This document shows positions 12,110-23,859 of a stretch of DNA of 27,263 bases, piece after piece. The notes beneath the pieces were generated by a model. That model was not told the origin of the DNA. It saw only the letters and a list, made by a program, of their open reading frames with translations, and did no database searches. The translations under genes were made by a program, and so were the position numbers. The stretch is from Astrothelium macrocarpum (taxonomy: Eukaryota > Ascomycota > Dothideomycetes > Trypetheliales > Trypetheliaceae), in NCBI GenBank assembly GCA_021030915.1, contig JAGEMR010000228.1, positions 1-27,263 of the forward strand. Reading direction: 5' to 3'. The number at the start of each line of letters is the position of its first letter. Position 1 is the stretch's first letter.

Positions 12110-14787
12110 TCAAATCTCCCTCACCCAAGACGCCGGCACACTCGCCGTCCTCCCGCCCTTCTCCACTTCCGCCCACCCATCCCCCTGATCCTTCTGCACC
12201 AGGACAAAGCGCTCTCCCTCCGCCATACTGTGCTCGCCCTCACCCCTTGCCTCATAGTCATACAACGCCTCGACATACAGCAGTTTCTTAGCGCCACGCT
12301 TCGGCGCCACCGCCGGGCCCTTTTTCTTGACGGTGCCGAGGCCGCCTGTGGTCGAAGGCGCGGTGCTCGCAAGCGACGTCGTGGAGCCTGTGGCCGAGTG
12401 CGTGGAGGTCGGGCGCGAGGACGGCGATTGCGAGGGGTACGGGTGCAGCGTGGAGGAGGGGGTTATGGGTGCCGGAGCACTGGGGAGGGCATCGATGTAC
12501 GAGGCTGGGACGAGGCCGGTGTGGGGCCCTGCACGAACTTTGGTCCAGCCTGAGCCGTCTGCGAGGGGGGAGGTCAGTAGGGTGAGGGAGTGAGGATGGG
12601 GTGAGATGGGAAGGAAAGAGGTGGAGGGTGGGATAGAGACGTACCGTCGGGTTCGAGAATGACTACGTCTTGGCCTTCGTCGACTGTGATTTCACCCTCT
12701 GCGTTCTCCTGGTAAGGATACATCATCTTTCCCCTTTGCTCGTTTGATGATGTCGCACTGACGCCGCTCAATTCGGCGATATACTGCGCGGGAGGTGGAG
12801 CCACAATGCGATTTCGAGCAGCTCCAATCTTTGGTTTCGAAGACAGGTCTGGCTTCGGCGGTTCAGCACCGTCATTTTGCGTGGGGATCGATGACCGAGA
12901 CACAGAACGTCCTGAGCTAAGGGTGTTCATCGAATTGATAGTATCACTTCTGCTAAGACCTCCACTGCCTGCATCCAATTCGGCAGCTGATGTTGCACTG
13001 CCATTTGTGGGTACTATAGGAGTTGCGTTGGCATCGGCCTGTCTTTGTTGTTTCAATTGCTTCTTTTGTTCTTTGTTTTGCTCGCCTGGGCAGTCCGCGG
13101 GCACTTTGAGCTCGCATTTACTATGGCAGGTGAAGCCGCAATCCCGACAATCGAATCCTTTTGCTGAGAGACCCCATATTCTATCGCCACACAAGTCGCA
13201 ATTTGTGGGGATCTTGAAAGTTGTAGGCTTAAAATTGTGATGCCGTGCACCAAGAGTTAGGTCACCTGCTGCAGAAGTGATTGTCGAAACCTCGACCTCA
13301 GCGGAGGTCTTCTTCCTCTCAAGGTCATGGGCAGCTTCTTGGAGTGCAAAGACAGACCGAACGACTTCAACTTCGTCTCGATTGTCTTTGCCCTCTCGCA
13401 CATTCTCCCGTACACGCCGCGCATTTGCGACTTCACGGTATTTGGCGTCGGATTCCCGCCGTAGTTCGCTCAAAGAAGATTTACTTTTTGTCAACAGATT
13501 CCGTAGGAAGACCTTGGCGGTCTCATCTACAGCCATGGTAGCTTCGTCGAGCCAGACTGGACTTGGCTCGAAAGCAAAGTCGGACGGACCTTGCCAATTG
13601 CTTGTGTTGTGCCTTGCGAACATCATGGAGTCAAGAGCAGGATTGTTCCTTGGTATCTCGGATAGTAGGTGCTGGAGCAAATTCGTTCTTTGCGACAACG
13701 TCGAAGTTTCTATCTGTGCACTCAGTGTCCATATCGAATTCAGCTTGGCAACACGGGTTTCGGAAAGATCCTGCAGGCTCTATAATCATTTTATTCATTA
13801 GTGACCAGATGCTGTGATATTTAGACCGAAACGAGCGCTTACATCGAGTAAATCGGGGACATACTCGTGATAGTATTTCTCCTTTTGTTTGTTCGTGACG
13901 TTGATAGCTATGAGATAGGTGTTCTGCTCCAAGTTTAGCTCTTATTCCATTTCCAACTCTTTCTCAGCCCCTACCTTCATATCATGCATGTCGGATAATT
14001 GCTGATGATATGCCCCTTGCGCTTTTGCTTTACCATGGTCAAAGGATGACTCCGTCTTCTTCCGCCTATTCTCAACTTCTTGACAGACATTATCGTACTT
14101 TCCTTTGACCCTTTTCAGTTCGCTGTATGAAGAATCCCTCTCCTTTTCAAGCTTGCTTGCGTACTCAATATGAAGTTTTCGTAGCTCTTCGTATCGATTT
14201 TGGCAATGTTTGAGAGGATCGGCGATGCTTGCTATCAACTGAGAGGAGAATTTCTCGTGCTCGGCTGCAGTCTGTTCGATAGCTGACAATTGTGTGGCCC
14301 AAGTAGTCATGGACGCGCTTCACTTCCATCAGCTTAATTTGAGTATATGAGGCATTCTGTCCCAAGCAGACCTTTCCAATGAGCCTGGAGTCACGACCGG
14401 ATTGTCGCCAACACTCAAGCTGCTCTGTCTTTTCGCCTTCTTCTCAAAGTATTTGCGAGCCAAGCCCCCGAGCTTCTGACTATACTCCCTCTCTATCGCA
14501 CTTCGATCCCGATAGAATTGTTGGACATCATCAAGCCAAGAAATGCCATTCGAGACCTTTTGCATCAACTCGAGTTAGCTCCGTTGATTGGCTTGGTCTG
14601 CTCATTGATTTGGGTTGAATGATGCGACGTGCGTATGCGTAGGGAAAAAACGCAACCTACCCATGAATTAACAGGCTTAAAGCCATCCTGCAAGATACTT
14701 CAGCGTGGCCAGCATTAAAGCTCAGATTCATCCGAGGCATACTTTGAGTTCTGCACCAAAGTGGGGCGACACGTCCACTTCAGCCAT
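12110..14787 (-). CDS. BZZ1: BZZ1-like F-BAR/C1/SH3 protein of cortical actin patches
   Basis: Exons (minus strand order): 14787-14743, 14687-14661, 14556-14372, 14317-13975, 13923-13843, 13779-12645, 12558-12110, giving 754 aa. The start yields MAEVDVSPHFGAELK and splices to DGFKPVNSW, the conserved BZZ1 N-terminus. Residues 1 to about 260 form the F-BAR domain (ISWLDDVQQFYRDR, then GKYDNVCQEVENRRKKTES). A complete C1 zinc finger follows at about 408-457 (HX12CX2CX13CX2CX4HX2CX7C, all ligands present). After a Ser/Pro-rich linker come SH3-1 (about 577-632, MMYPYQ instead of ALYDY) and, after another low-complexity linker, SH3-2 (about 698-754, ALYDYEA). The family binds membranes and Las17/WASP and promotes actin assembly during endocytosis. 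All joins keep frame, including a 27-nt second exon. No sign of decay. Confidence 0.95.
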
Positions 14788-15428
14788 GCTTCATCACTCG
14801 TAACCTTGGAAGGAGAATTGGTATAGTATCAAACAATCGCCAGAGCCTCGAAGCAGAATTTATAACGCCAGGAAATGCTCATGCGCAAGTCATGATAATG
14901 GTGGTAGAAGTTGATCCCGTGAACTAAACGATGCGGCTGCTGTCCGTCATCCCGCTCCACATCCCAGCAAGTTGCAACTCACAACTCACACCTCACACCT
15001 CAACCAGCAAACGAGGTATCGATGGAACGATAGACGCGGAAAAGACTCCTCCCTTCTGTTCCGGGTCCTCCAGAGCGTAACAAACAGTGTCTTTGGCAAC
15101 CGAAGTCTCCGGTAGCTATCGAAGATGACAATGGACCTGACCAAACATCTAATTTCATAAAACAAAACACGAATCAGGGTCTTTCATTGTTTCCAACTCG
15201 TGTCTCAGCTGGATATTGGGACTTCCCTAAGATGTATATTACAAATGCTTGCTAAATCCGTATATAAACGTTTACAAGGTCCTCACGAAAACACTTTCTG
15301 AAGGTCAAACACTCCTCACAATCGAATAACAAGAACAACATGACTAGGATATCCACAAAGTACGTTCTACGGTTCTTAAAATGACTCATGCAAAGATTAG
15401 TCCCAAACTGAGGATATGATATGCCTGA
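14788..15428. other. Intergenic: BZZ1 promoter side and sphingomyelinase 3' flank
   Basis: These 641 bp separate two minus-strand genes. They should contain the sphingomyelinase 3' untranslated region (towards 15428) and the BZZ1 promoter and leader (towards 14788). No further coding sequence is seen. A tandem acaactcacacctcacacctcaacc-like stretch near 14980-15005 is simple sequence. Confidence 0.5.
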
Positions 15429-17984
15429 TTACTCATTTCCAAGGTCCTGTGGAGTGGCCACTGTTGTGTTCAACCAAGACTCACCCATGACTGCAACAAG
15501 CGCAGATCGGAATTGGTCAAGACCATCCGTTGAAATGGAACTTAAGACCGGAACGATCTTGGAGTGATCACATGTATCTCCCTTTGCTTCTGGGATTGAC
15601 GTAATATCCCGCTTGAAGTTGACACCAGGGGTCACCGTCCCACTAAGATCCATCATCAGCACCAATTCCCTTTACCGTCATCGATATTGGGGAGAAGATT
15701 CACTTACCAATCGTATTGCGCCTGCGCGGCTCTGAGCTGGCAGATTTCAGCTGTCTTACAATCGCCTTCACAGGTTGTGAGATCGTAATCTCTCGACTTC
15801 CTTGCATAATAATCCTGAAACACTGAGTCGTTATTTTCGAACAGCACCGTTACGTTATGCCAGAAGGCCGGAGTCAGCTCAGCACTCGCATCCGTGACTG
15901 GGGGGTCAAGAAGACTGCCATATGCATCTTTGACGGAGTAAAGAGTCTCCCATGTGGGTCCATCTTGGTAGGATAGAGAGAAGATGTTGGCATAATAGAC
16001 AGTGAAGTCAAGGATCGCGAAAGTCACTGGATCTACAGAGTACACACGAAACGTAGGATTTCCACTTGTTGGCGTTAACGCGGGAGCGATGTAGCTGACC
16101 ATGGTCGCTGTATTGGCTGCTTGGTTGGTGTAATCCGAGTAGGCAATCTCGAACTCATCCTTGTGAGTGTGACTGAATTTGTTAGAGTGTATCTCAGAGG
16201 AGGAGTGAATTTGTCCTACCCGAAGAAAAGAGCTGAGATGGTCCCATCGAACCGCTGGATTATTTGATCTGCATGCGGTGAGCTCTACGCTGCTTATGAA
16301 GAGGTGAGAGAACTTGATTACCAAAATACTGGCTTTGGTCGTGGAAAACATCTGTCGTTCCGAGAGGCATGTGTCCAAGCAGCCAGACTCGTTCACCCGC
16401 CGATTCAGCGGCCTCAAGCTCGGATACAAGCCAAGCAAGCGCACCGGATGGGTCTCTCTCCATGGTTGCCTCAAAAAGCCAGAAGTTTTGCTGTCCCGGT
16501 ATCAGCATGCTCATGTCCAGCGCACAATTCATTCCACAGTCTACCGACCTTATACCAGAAATTTGTATTCATGCTAATGATTCTTAAGCCAGTCGTTTTG
16601 TCAACGACGGAGTATTGTCCAAAATTAGATGCTACATCAGAAGCTGCTGTACTCCCAATCCAAGTTTCCCAGTCTGTGGATAAATTGTTGTATGCCCATT
16701 GGGTGGTGATTGTTGTATCAACTGCTGCTGGTGGGAACGAATTTACGGGACAAGAGTCACTACTTAATGTAAGAATAATCCTCTTACCACAGTTTCTTTT
16801 ACTCACTGGTTCCCAACGACCTATGTACTCATTAGCATCTCTTCCTTCAATATTCGGGGTCAGGGGAGGCACTCACTGCATACACCTGACCAAGGCCTTC
16901 CATAAGTCCATACGCGTCATTGAGATCCTCTCCAACCTCCGTGTCTATTTTATTATCAGTCTTGTCTTTGGCACAATGTACATATACTCACCAGTAACGG
17001 CCCAAACGGCGCCTTCTACAACATCGCCAGTAAAGATGCTATCGCGATCAGCAATGTCAACTGTGCTTCAAAGGGTTGTATCAAACTAACGTAAACGTTC
17101 TATTCGGAACCAGCGATTCGACCGCACTGTACAGGCTTTGCTCGAGCGAGACTGGCGAATCACAGTATACACTCCCATATTCACCAGCAGGATAGCTCGT
17201 ATTGCCAGGCGCATCTGCAGCTGTGTACGGACGGCAGCAGATGTTCTTGGTGCAATTATAGCTCGCGCCAACCTCATAAAATCTATCAACATGGATATCT
17301 GAGATGTGCACGATTTGAATGGGAGTTTCACCGCTGACTTCAGGACGAGAGGCATTGGTCGGCTTCGGGGTCACATCTACTGTATATGGTTCCACATCGG
17401 GCCATGGACATAGACCGAAGAGTGTCAGACAGAATAGCTGAGAGGTTCGAGAGCCGACCGTCATTTCGCGGAGATCATGGGCGAGGATGGGTCCTTCCAA
17501 GGTGATTGCCCCTTGACTGTCTTGGATCAATTCTCGCTCTTCTCGGACGTATTGGAGTTACTCAGGTGCAAATTGCAATCTCACCAGACATCATCGTCTT
17601 CCAAGCCCTTGATTATCGTTAGATACAGTGCAATGGAAAAAAGCAAGAAGTCGACACACCGCTGCTTCGCAAACGCCAATAATTACGTCGTCGAAGTTGT
17701 CGTTCCCTGTATGCGCGAGGGTTTGGAGTACCAAAAGCAATGACTACAAAATCAGATTTGAGCCGGTACGATGGTCGTCAGCACTAGACTGGTTTTACCT
17801 CGCATGCAGCACAGGTTGTTGCATTTAGAAAAGCGTCTTCAATATCTGTCAATATTGCCGCAACTGTCGTATTGGTAGATTGGCGTTTGATCAAAGACTG
17901 ATTTTCCGTAATGTCACTTAGGCCCAGGACTGGTGTCAAGATGGTGGCACCAAAGTAGGTCGCAAAAAAAGCGTGCAATCTCAT
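15429..17984 (-). CDS. Secreted acid sphingomyelinase (saposin B + metallophosphoesterase)
   Basis: Twelve exons (minus order): 17984-17799, 17743-17660, 17607-17585, 17516-17091, 17038-16992, 16944-16877, 16820-16807, 16759-16549, 16490-16322, 16268-16220, 16172-15708, 15642-15429, giving 651 aa. Introns are 47-68 nt. A signal peptide occupies about residues 1-22, then LIKR, a possible Kex2 site at 31-34. A saposin-B-like segment starts with CAAC (58-61) and continues through GLEDDDVCQGAITLEGP. The metallophosphoesterase core shows SDIH (170-173), TGDVVEGAVW (from 243), GNHD (281-284), GH (392-393) and GHTH (426-429), all needed for the bimetal site. Several NXT/NXS sequons fit an exported protein. 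The reaction is hydrolysis of sphingomyelin, or of related phosphodiesters, to ceramide and phosphocholine; the natural fungal substrate is uncertain. The C-terminus ends with the family motif GTVTPGVNFKR plus a tail. Confidence 0.93.
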
Positions 17985-18877
17985 GGTGTAAAGGCCGCTT
18001 GGCTCGAATCTCTACGGACACTTTCATGTCCAAGATGGTGGCGTAGTTGTTTATATACATCTACATTGGTGCATTTGCCCATGTCCTTGCGCCCAATCAG
18101 ACCGAATGTGTAGTCTCGGGCTACGAGAACATGGTGAGCCAAATAGGAAAGACAAAAGACTTGATGCACGTTCTACGTGAGCTAAATACTAGGAAAACCT
18201 GATAGTGTCCCTGGCTAATATCGTAGATAGACCAATTGGAGCCGAGGGAGATTCACGTGGCCGTGGACGTGATTGGAGGAATTGTCGCGGCAGGCTTCAG
18301 GGTTCTACACGGCAATAGTGTGATGGTGTTCGCCGGTATGAAAATTGGGTGGAGTGGTCTGAACGGGGCGCAAAGCATAGCTTCTGCAGTTGCAAATGAA
18401 AGACATGTGAAAGCGCGGACGGAAAGAAAATCTCAGCCAGCACCGAAGACACAAGCGTCTGTGCAGCGAGACACACGTGATGGAGATCCAACAAAGCGCC
18501 TCTGATACTGTGACCGTCAATTAGTACGGATATTTTGGATCCGCCTCAGGATCTATTCTCACATTGTGAAATAATACATTTTATGCGATTAAAAGAAGCA
18601 TTTCAGGTACTGGGTGGAATGCGGATAGCCCCACATCTCAGAGGCGCTAGCCGCAAACAATGTCAAAGCTCGAGGTCACTCTATACAAAGCCTCGCGTTT
18701 ATTCGTATCCACCACTCGACCTGATTTCCAACGCAATTCGCTTGTATCATTCCTACGACTGCGAGATACATCCAAGCTCTCAGATCACTTCGGATAGGGC
18801 TGTCGTTTCAGCTCAACTACCCCACTGTGGGGCGAGTCAATTCCACTTCATTTCTTCGAGTCATTCCTTAAATCACG
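17985..18877. promoter_or_regulatory. Divergent upstream region between sphingomyelinase and DBP5
   Basis: The two genes are transcribed away from each other, so this 893-bp gap must hold both promoters and leaders. Open frames here (for example 18236-18505 plus and several on the minus strand) overlap and are unrecognised. A pyrimidine-rich stretch just before the DBP5 start codon (18840-18870) is typical of fungal leaders. No specific factor site is claimed. Confidence 0.55.
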
Positions 18878-20603
18878 ATGGAAAGTGAGAATGGACCCAG
18901 CACTGGACAGAGTGCATCTCTGGAGAGCCGCATCTCCAATCCTACAACCTCTTCAGGCACCGCTGGTATGAGTTATCTCTTATGCGTCACCTTCTTATAC
19001 ACGCTCGGTTCAAATTTATTTTTGAATGATACGACAGGTTTCTTTGCTAATATGACCATCTCATAGAACCCACCAAAGCCGATGACAGCCTTACAAAATC
19101 ACAACTAGACGGATCCACAGAAGCTCACGGAGGATCAAAGCTGGAAGAACCTGAATACGACGTTTCAGTCAAGCTCAGTGACATGCAGGCCGACCCGAAC
19201 AACCCTCTCTACTCGGTCAAGAGCTTTGAGGAGCTGGGCCTACCACCCCCTCTCCTGAAGGGAATTTCCGCAATGAACTTCCGCAAGCCTTCGAAAATCC
19301 AAGAGCGTGCATTACCTTTATTGTTGAACAATCCGCCGAAAAACTTCATAGGACAGTCACAGTCAGGCACTGGGAAGACCGCTGCTTTCACACTCAACAT
19401 GTTAGGTCGCATCGACCTCAGCACGAAACAGCCTCAAGCTCTTGTGCTTGCTCCAAGTCGGGAACTCGCACGCCAAATCATTGGTGTTATTCAGACCATG
19501 GGCCAGTTCATGGAGGGCCTGGAGGTTGCTGCAGCAATCCCAGATTCTAGTAGAAGAGGCATGAGACTCGAAGGTCAAGTCATCATCGGAACACCTGGCA
19601 CTGTCACGGATCTTGCGAGGCGGCGACAACTGGACCTCTCCAAAATCCGGGTTATGGTCCTCGATGAAGCCGATAATATGCTTGATCAACAAGGCATGGG
19701 TGATCAGTGTTTTCGCGTTAGAGCGTAAGTCATGTCCATCTCGGACATTGGCCACACGGGTTGACATTTCACACTAGACAACTCCCGAGCGATACACAAA
19801 GCGTGCTTTTCTCCGCCACATTTCCTCAAGATGTGCTGATCTTTGCTGATAAATTTTCTCCTAACGCGAATATGATCACTTTGAAGGCCCAAGAGCTCAC
19901 GGTTGAAGGGATTAGGCAGCTTTACCTTGACTGCGACAGTGAAGCAGAGAAATATGACGTCCTGGTCAAGTTCTACGGATTGATGACAATTGCCTCATCC
20001 ATCATCTTCGTGCGCGTAAGTACATTGATGGCAGCTACGTGAACCCTCACTAATCTCTCGAAGACGCGTGCGACTGCTTTTGAGATCGAACGTCGCATGA
20101 CCGCAGAAGGTCATCAGGTGGCACAGCTTTCGGGGGGGTTAGAAGGAAAAGATCGCGATGCCGTCATTGACAGATTCCGCTCCGGCCAAGCAAAAGTGCT
20201 CATTGCAACAAATGTGTTAGCACGTGGTATTGATGTTCAATCCGTGACAATGGTCATCAACTACGTAAGTATTCACGTTGAAGGAGCATTCTGTCCACAG
20301 ATTTTGTAACAGCACACATAGGATATTCCAACAGATCAACGTGGTATGCCAGACGCCGAAACATATCTCCACCGGATCGGTCGCACTGGCCGCTTCGGTC
20401 GAACCGGTGTGGCCATTAGCTTTGTCCACGACAAGCGAAGCTGGCAAGCGCTTATGGAGATTGTAAAGATCTGGAATGTCACACCACAGCGTTTGGACAC
20501 GAGTGATTGGGATGAAGTTGAGCTTCAGGTCAAGAAGATCATCAAAAATTCAACAGCCGCAGCCGCTCAGCTTCGCGCCGGAGAAGGGGACATGGAAATG
20601 TGA
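18878..20603 (+). CDS. DBP5: DEAD-box ATP-dependent RNA helicase Dbp5 (mRNA export)
   Basis: Exons: 18878-18965, 19067-19724, 19778-20015, 20064-20264, 20322-20603, giving 488 aa, normal for Dbp5. Motifs in order: Q motif (FRKPSKIQERALP), motif I SQSGTGKT (about 127-134), Ia PSRELARQ, GTPGT, II DEAD (229-232), III SAT, RTRATAFEIERRM and SGG in the second RecA domain, V ARGIDV, VI HRIGRTGRFGRTG. The protein ends GDMEM. Dbp5 works at the cytoplasmic face of the nuclear pore, where Gle1 and inositol hexakisphosphate stimulate it to strip Mex67 from exported mRNA; that is family knowledge. The first 80 or so residues are acidic/Ser-rich and poorly conserved, as usual. The 101-nt first intron has a gctaat branch site. 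The gene is intact. Confidence 0.96.
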
Positions 20604-22496
20604 AGAACCTGGCATCAGAGACTGGACTCGGCCGGCCCGATCGGGAGGCATCTACTCTATGGCAAGCACGAGGCAGTCGCGAAGGCGTTGGAGGTTGACT
20701 TCCAGTAAAGGTAGCTTTGCTCGGCCTAGCTCCTTTGCATAATGGAACCATGATTGGCATACATGCCACAGTTCATGGTGACATGTTTACGGATAGACTG
20801 CTGCGGTATGGACGAGGACTTGCTGGACTGAGCGATAAGTAGCTCTTCAAAAATATCCCATGCCCATAACAATTCATCATCTATTATCAAGCTTTCTTAA
20901 CACTGACCTCTAATTTAATGTCGATGAATCTGCTCACTCACCCGGACATTCGAACCGAATAATCCAGGCAACGTCTCTTCTGATTTTTTCGAACCAAACC
21001 GATGCGATTACGATGTGCACTACCTTCCTTCGGTTCAGGCGCCATCGTGCTCTCCATTTCACTTCCTCTCATGCACCACGCCAAATTGCGCGTCCGTCAA
21101 AAGCTATGGCTACGAGCAATTCCTTGACTCAGTTACGATTCTCAGATTCTCTGGCTGTTCTTCGTCTTTCATTGAAGGCTTCAAGACGTGTGATAGCGCA
21201 GTGTCCGTTTAATTTCCACTACAGGAACTGTCCAAGTCTTGCTCTGACTTCAAAGCTACCGTATACCTGCAATCGCTCATTCAACAATCGCGCCGCGAAT
21301 CATTGACATGTATCATTCCGGATTCGAGGGAATCCTACACGCCTGAAACACGCCAAGCGAACTGTCGAGTTGCTCAACATTGTTTTGTTTGGATTAAAGT
21401 ATAAGGGCCTAGTGACAAACATAAGTCCTCGTCTCCGCGGAAAATGTGTTATTCGATATATTGACTCCGTTCCGGCAGGTCACGACCGTACAGCTATATT
21501 TGTTTATCTTCGGTCTCTGTTGACGTATAAAGAAGACAGCTAGACGAGACATGCTTGTTTCCGAATGTATTTTGGAAAGGGATATCAACTGACTGTACTA
21601 TATTCATGAGCCAAAGCCTTTAGAAACGAGATGGAGACATACAAGAGCAAAGAGAATCCAAGACGATACTCTTGGTCTTCTAATGGTTAAACTAGATGAC
21701 AACAACCACAGCCGGAACACTAAGATGCAGCGGGAAACAGGTCACAGTCTCCAGGACCGGCGAGATGTCCTCCACTGAGACTGTCACGGAACCGCCCTGG
21801 CTTCTGAAGAGACCATTGCATGCACACACCTTAGAGAAATTCGTATAGCTCGACCAAAATACCATCATCTCGGCCGATCAAAAAGCTAAGAAAGCACATG
21901 CCATCTTTCCTTACCATGTATCCGGATGTCGGGAGTAAGCTATGTCATACTACGCAAATACTGAGCCTCAGCTCTCCACTTAGTGATTTTTTTTACCGGG
22001 TTTTAGGCTACGCCAATCTTTGCTGGTCTGACGCTTTACTTTGCTATTTCCAAGAAGTTCAAATCATGGACCAGTCTTGAGAGTCGGAGTTTGGGCGCAT
22101 GGACATGTGAACTAAGCTTTGCCACATACCAAGTGGGGACCGTGTGCAGGCTGAGCTCTATATGTCAGCCTCTACCACTGGTCCACCCCATCAACTGAAC
22201 TTTGACGGGTTTCGTAAGTTCCATCATTTTTCGTAGGTTTACCATGAAATTCGAGCTCGTGAATTATTTTTGGGCATTCAGCTCTGAGTTGCTGCGCAGC
22301 GTTACCCAATATTTCATGCCCCCGATCAATATAAAAGGTAGTACAAATGGACAAGGATGTATCTTCTACAGCACCACCAAAGCATTCGTTCCAACTATCT
22401 GCATACAAAACTGACCATCGTTTTTTCCTTAATTCAATTTTCTGAACAATTAATCCACATACCCAAATTCAATACTCTCACTTCCAAACTCCCACA
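20604..22496. other. Gene-poor intergenic region, 1.9 kb
   Basis: This follows DBP5 and precedes the small secreted protein gene. Open frames (for example 21013-21306 plus, 22172-22408 minus) are short, low in recognisable motifs and contradicted by overlapping frames, so none is called. The last few hundred bases hold the promoter of the downstream gene. No tRNA or repeat array is seen. Confidence 0.5.
22330..22337 (+). promoter_or_regulatory. TATA box of the small secreted protein gene
   Basis: tataaaag lies 160 nt before the ATG at 22497. It is followed by a pyrimidine-rich leader (from about 22420) and a good start context (cacaATGt). No other gene in the window shows so clear a TATA box, which fits a strongly regulated gene. 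Confidence 0.55.
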
Positions 22497-22898
22497 ATGT
22501 ATTCCAAGATCTTTGCCTTGGCCCTCGTCGCCCTAAGCGGCATCAACTCCTCAACTGCAGCTCCTATCGCTATTGCCTCCAAACCTCTCACCAAGAGGGG
22601 CGTCGCGCCAAATACTCAGTCCTGCCACGTCTCGGACCACGTCTTCTTCAACTCCTACTCTGTCGATATCGGCATTACCTACGCTGGAGGTTCCGGCTGC
22701 GACGGTGTTCTCCATTCCATTCAGTCGCAGGGTATCGCCGTCACCAACTGGCAATGTCAGGATGACGGCAGCGGCAACACGCAATTGTTCTTCAACACGC
22801 CGACGGAGGCAATTGGTGGATTGGGTTCGGATATCAACGCTGGGCTTGCGGCAGTTTATCCCACCATTGAGGGAGGCTTCAACTGCCCTGATAGCTAA
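22497..22898 (+). CDS. Small secreted cysteine-containing preproprotein, function unknown
   Basis: A single exon encodes 133 aa. Residues 1 to about 21 form a classical signal peptide (MYSKIFALALVALSG, ending near TAA-P). A short propeptide ends in the dibasic LTKR (31-34), a likely Kex2 cleavage site, leaving a mature chain of about 99 aa. Four cysteines (43, 68, 87, 130) could form two disulphides. The mature part is Gly/Asn/Ser-rich, with GGSGCDGVLHSIQSQGI and VTNWQC segments and the end GGFNCPDS. I recognise a general style of fungal small secreted protein but no named family. It could be an effector, a toxin-like or antimicrobial protein or a cell-surface protein; nothing in the sequence decides. 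The stop overlaps an aataaa string (22898-22903). Confidence 0.85.
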   Translation: MYSKIFALALVALSGINSSTAAPIAIASKPLTKRGVAPNTQSCHVSDHVFFNSYSVDIGITYAGGSGCDGVLHSIQSQGIAVTNWQCQDDGSGNTQLFFNTPTEAIGGLGSDINAGLAAVYPTIEGGFNCPDS

Positions 22899-23859
22899 AT
22901 AAACTTTGCGCAAACGGTTTTGAACTGACAAGGGCGGAGTGGTGGAAGGCTTAGGGAGGCGTCGTCTTATTGGTAGTCGTTTTCTGATTTCTGCGTCACT
23001 GGATATCACTGGCAGTATCCCAAGCGTGTCGTAATAGTTAATGTTTCCCTTTCCAAGTGCCCGTAATAGTTAATGTTTTCTTTTCGTGTGATAGAACTGA
23101 TGTGGTTCATGTTTTGTCCTATAGGCTACAGAACACCGTTGGCAGTGTTCTTTGCATTTCCAGCAACTGAATTTGTTTTGTTTTTCACCAAGCATCTTTT
23201 ACGACCAATATTATACTGAAAGCATTTGTTATCTTCTATCCATGTATGCATGCATGAATTCATCTATTATGTCATCGAAACTTCCCACGTTAACCACTCC
23301 ATTTCAAGGTTAGTAAACGTTGTCATGGCGTGGAGCATAAGATAATGCATCAATATTCCTCATCAATGGATCGGAATTCGAATGAGACAAAATGAAGCTA
23401 AAAAAAGGCCCGACCTAGATGTGTCTGTTTTGGTGAGAATCTTACAAATGCTGTACCTTAAATCCGTCACGATTCCATAATCGTTTTTCTTGGAGTACTT
23501 CTTGTTCGGAAAGGCTGTCTATTGTCGTCCAAGTGATGTAGCACCTGACAGCGACTGTGGTTGTAAGCCCGTATCATCCACCACAGCCATCTAGAATCAC
23601 CCGAAAGATTTGCAAGACTTGATTGAGTCTTATTCTTAGGTTACTTTCTATTTGGAAACCTTTGAAAGGTTTGTATAGATCTCAAAACTGTAAATTTAGA
23701 ATAGAAGATAGGAAAAAATGCGTGCGTGGAGCAAAGCCACATGTTGACCTGCAACTGTAACATTCTTTGAACCACTGAACCAGAATAGCTCTGAACATAC
23801 AAATTGGCCGGATCAGCTGTAGTGGCTCTAACCATACAAAGGTGTCCACCAGCTGAGAG
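22899..23859. other. Convergent 3' region with short repeats
   Basis: These 961 bp lie between the ends of two convergent genes. They hold both 3' untranslated regions, a 17-bp direct repeat pair and a perfect 7-bp hairpin (agaacac/gtgttct, 23130-23151). A minus-strand open frame at 23641-23835 is unrecognised and is taken as noise in the kinase 3' flank. Confidence 0.5.
23030..23078. repeat. 17-bp direct repeat pair
   Basis: cgtaatagttaatgttt occurs exactly at 23030-23046 and again at 23062-23078, a 32-bp period. It lies about 130 bp beyond the stop codon of the small secreted protein gene, so it may be in its 3' untranslated region. Confidence 0.7.

Noticed and set aside
15261..15268. tatataaa as a TATA box for BZZ1
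   Set aside because: It is about 470 nt from the BZZ1 start and better oriented towards the plus strand, where no gene follows.
17061..17090. Sphingomyelinase intron ending at the cacag acceptor (30 nt)
   Set aside because: Too short and out of frame; the acceptor at 17039 gives a 52-nt intron and restores TIFTGDVVEGAVW.
18236..18505. 89-codon plus-strand frame between sphingomyelinase and DBP5
   Set aside because: Lies in the shared promoter region, overlaps two minus-strand frames of similar length and shows no motif.
21013..21306. 97-codon plus-strand frame after DBP5
   Set aside because: Low-information sequence with no recognisable domain, signal peptide or splice support; overlaps a second frame.
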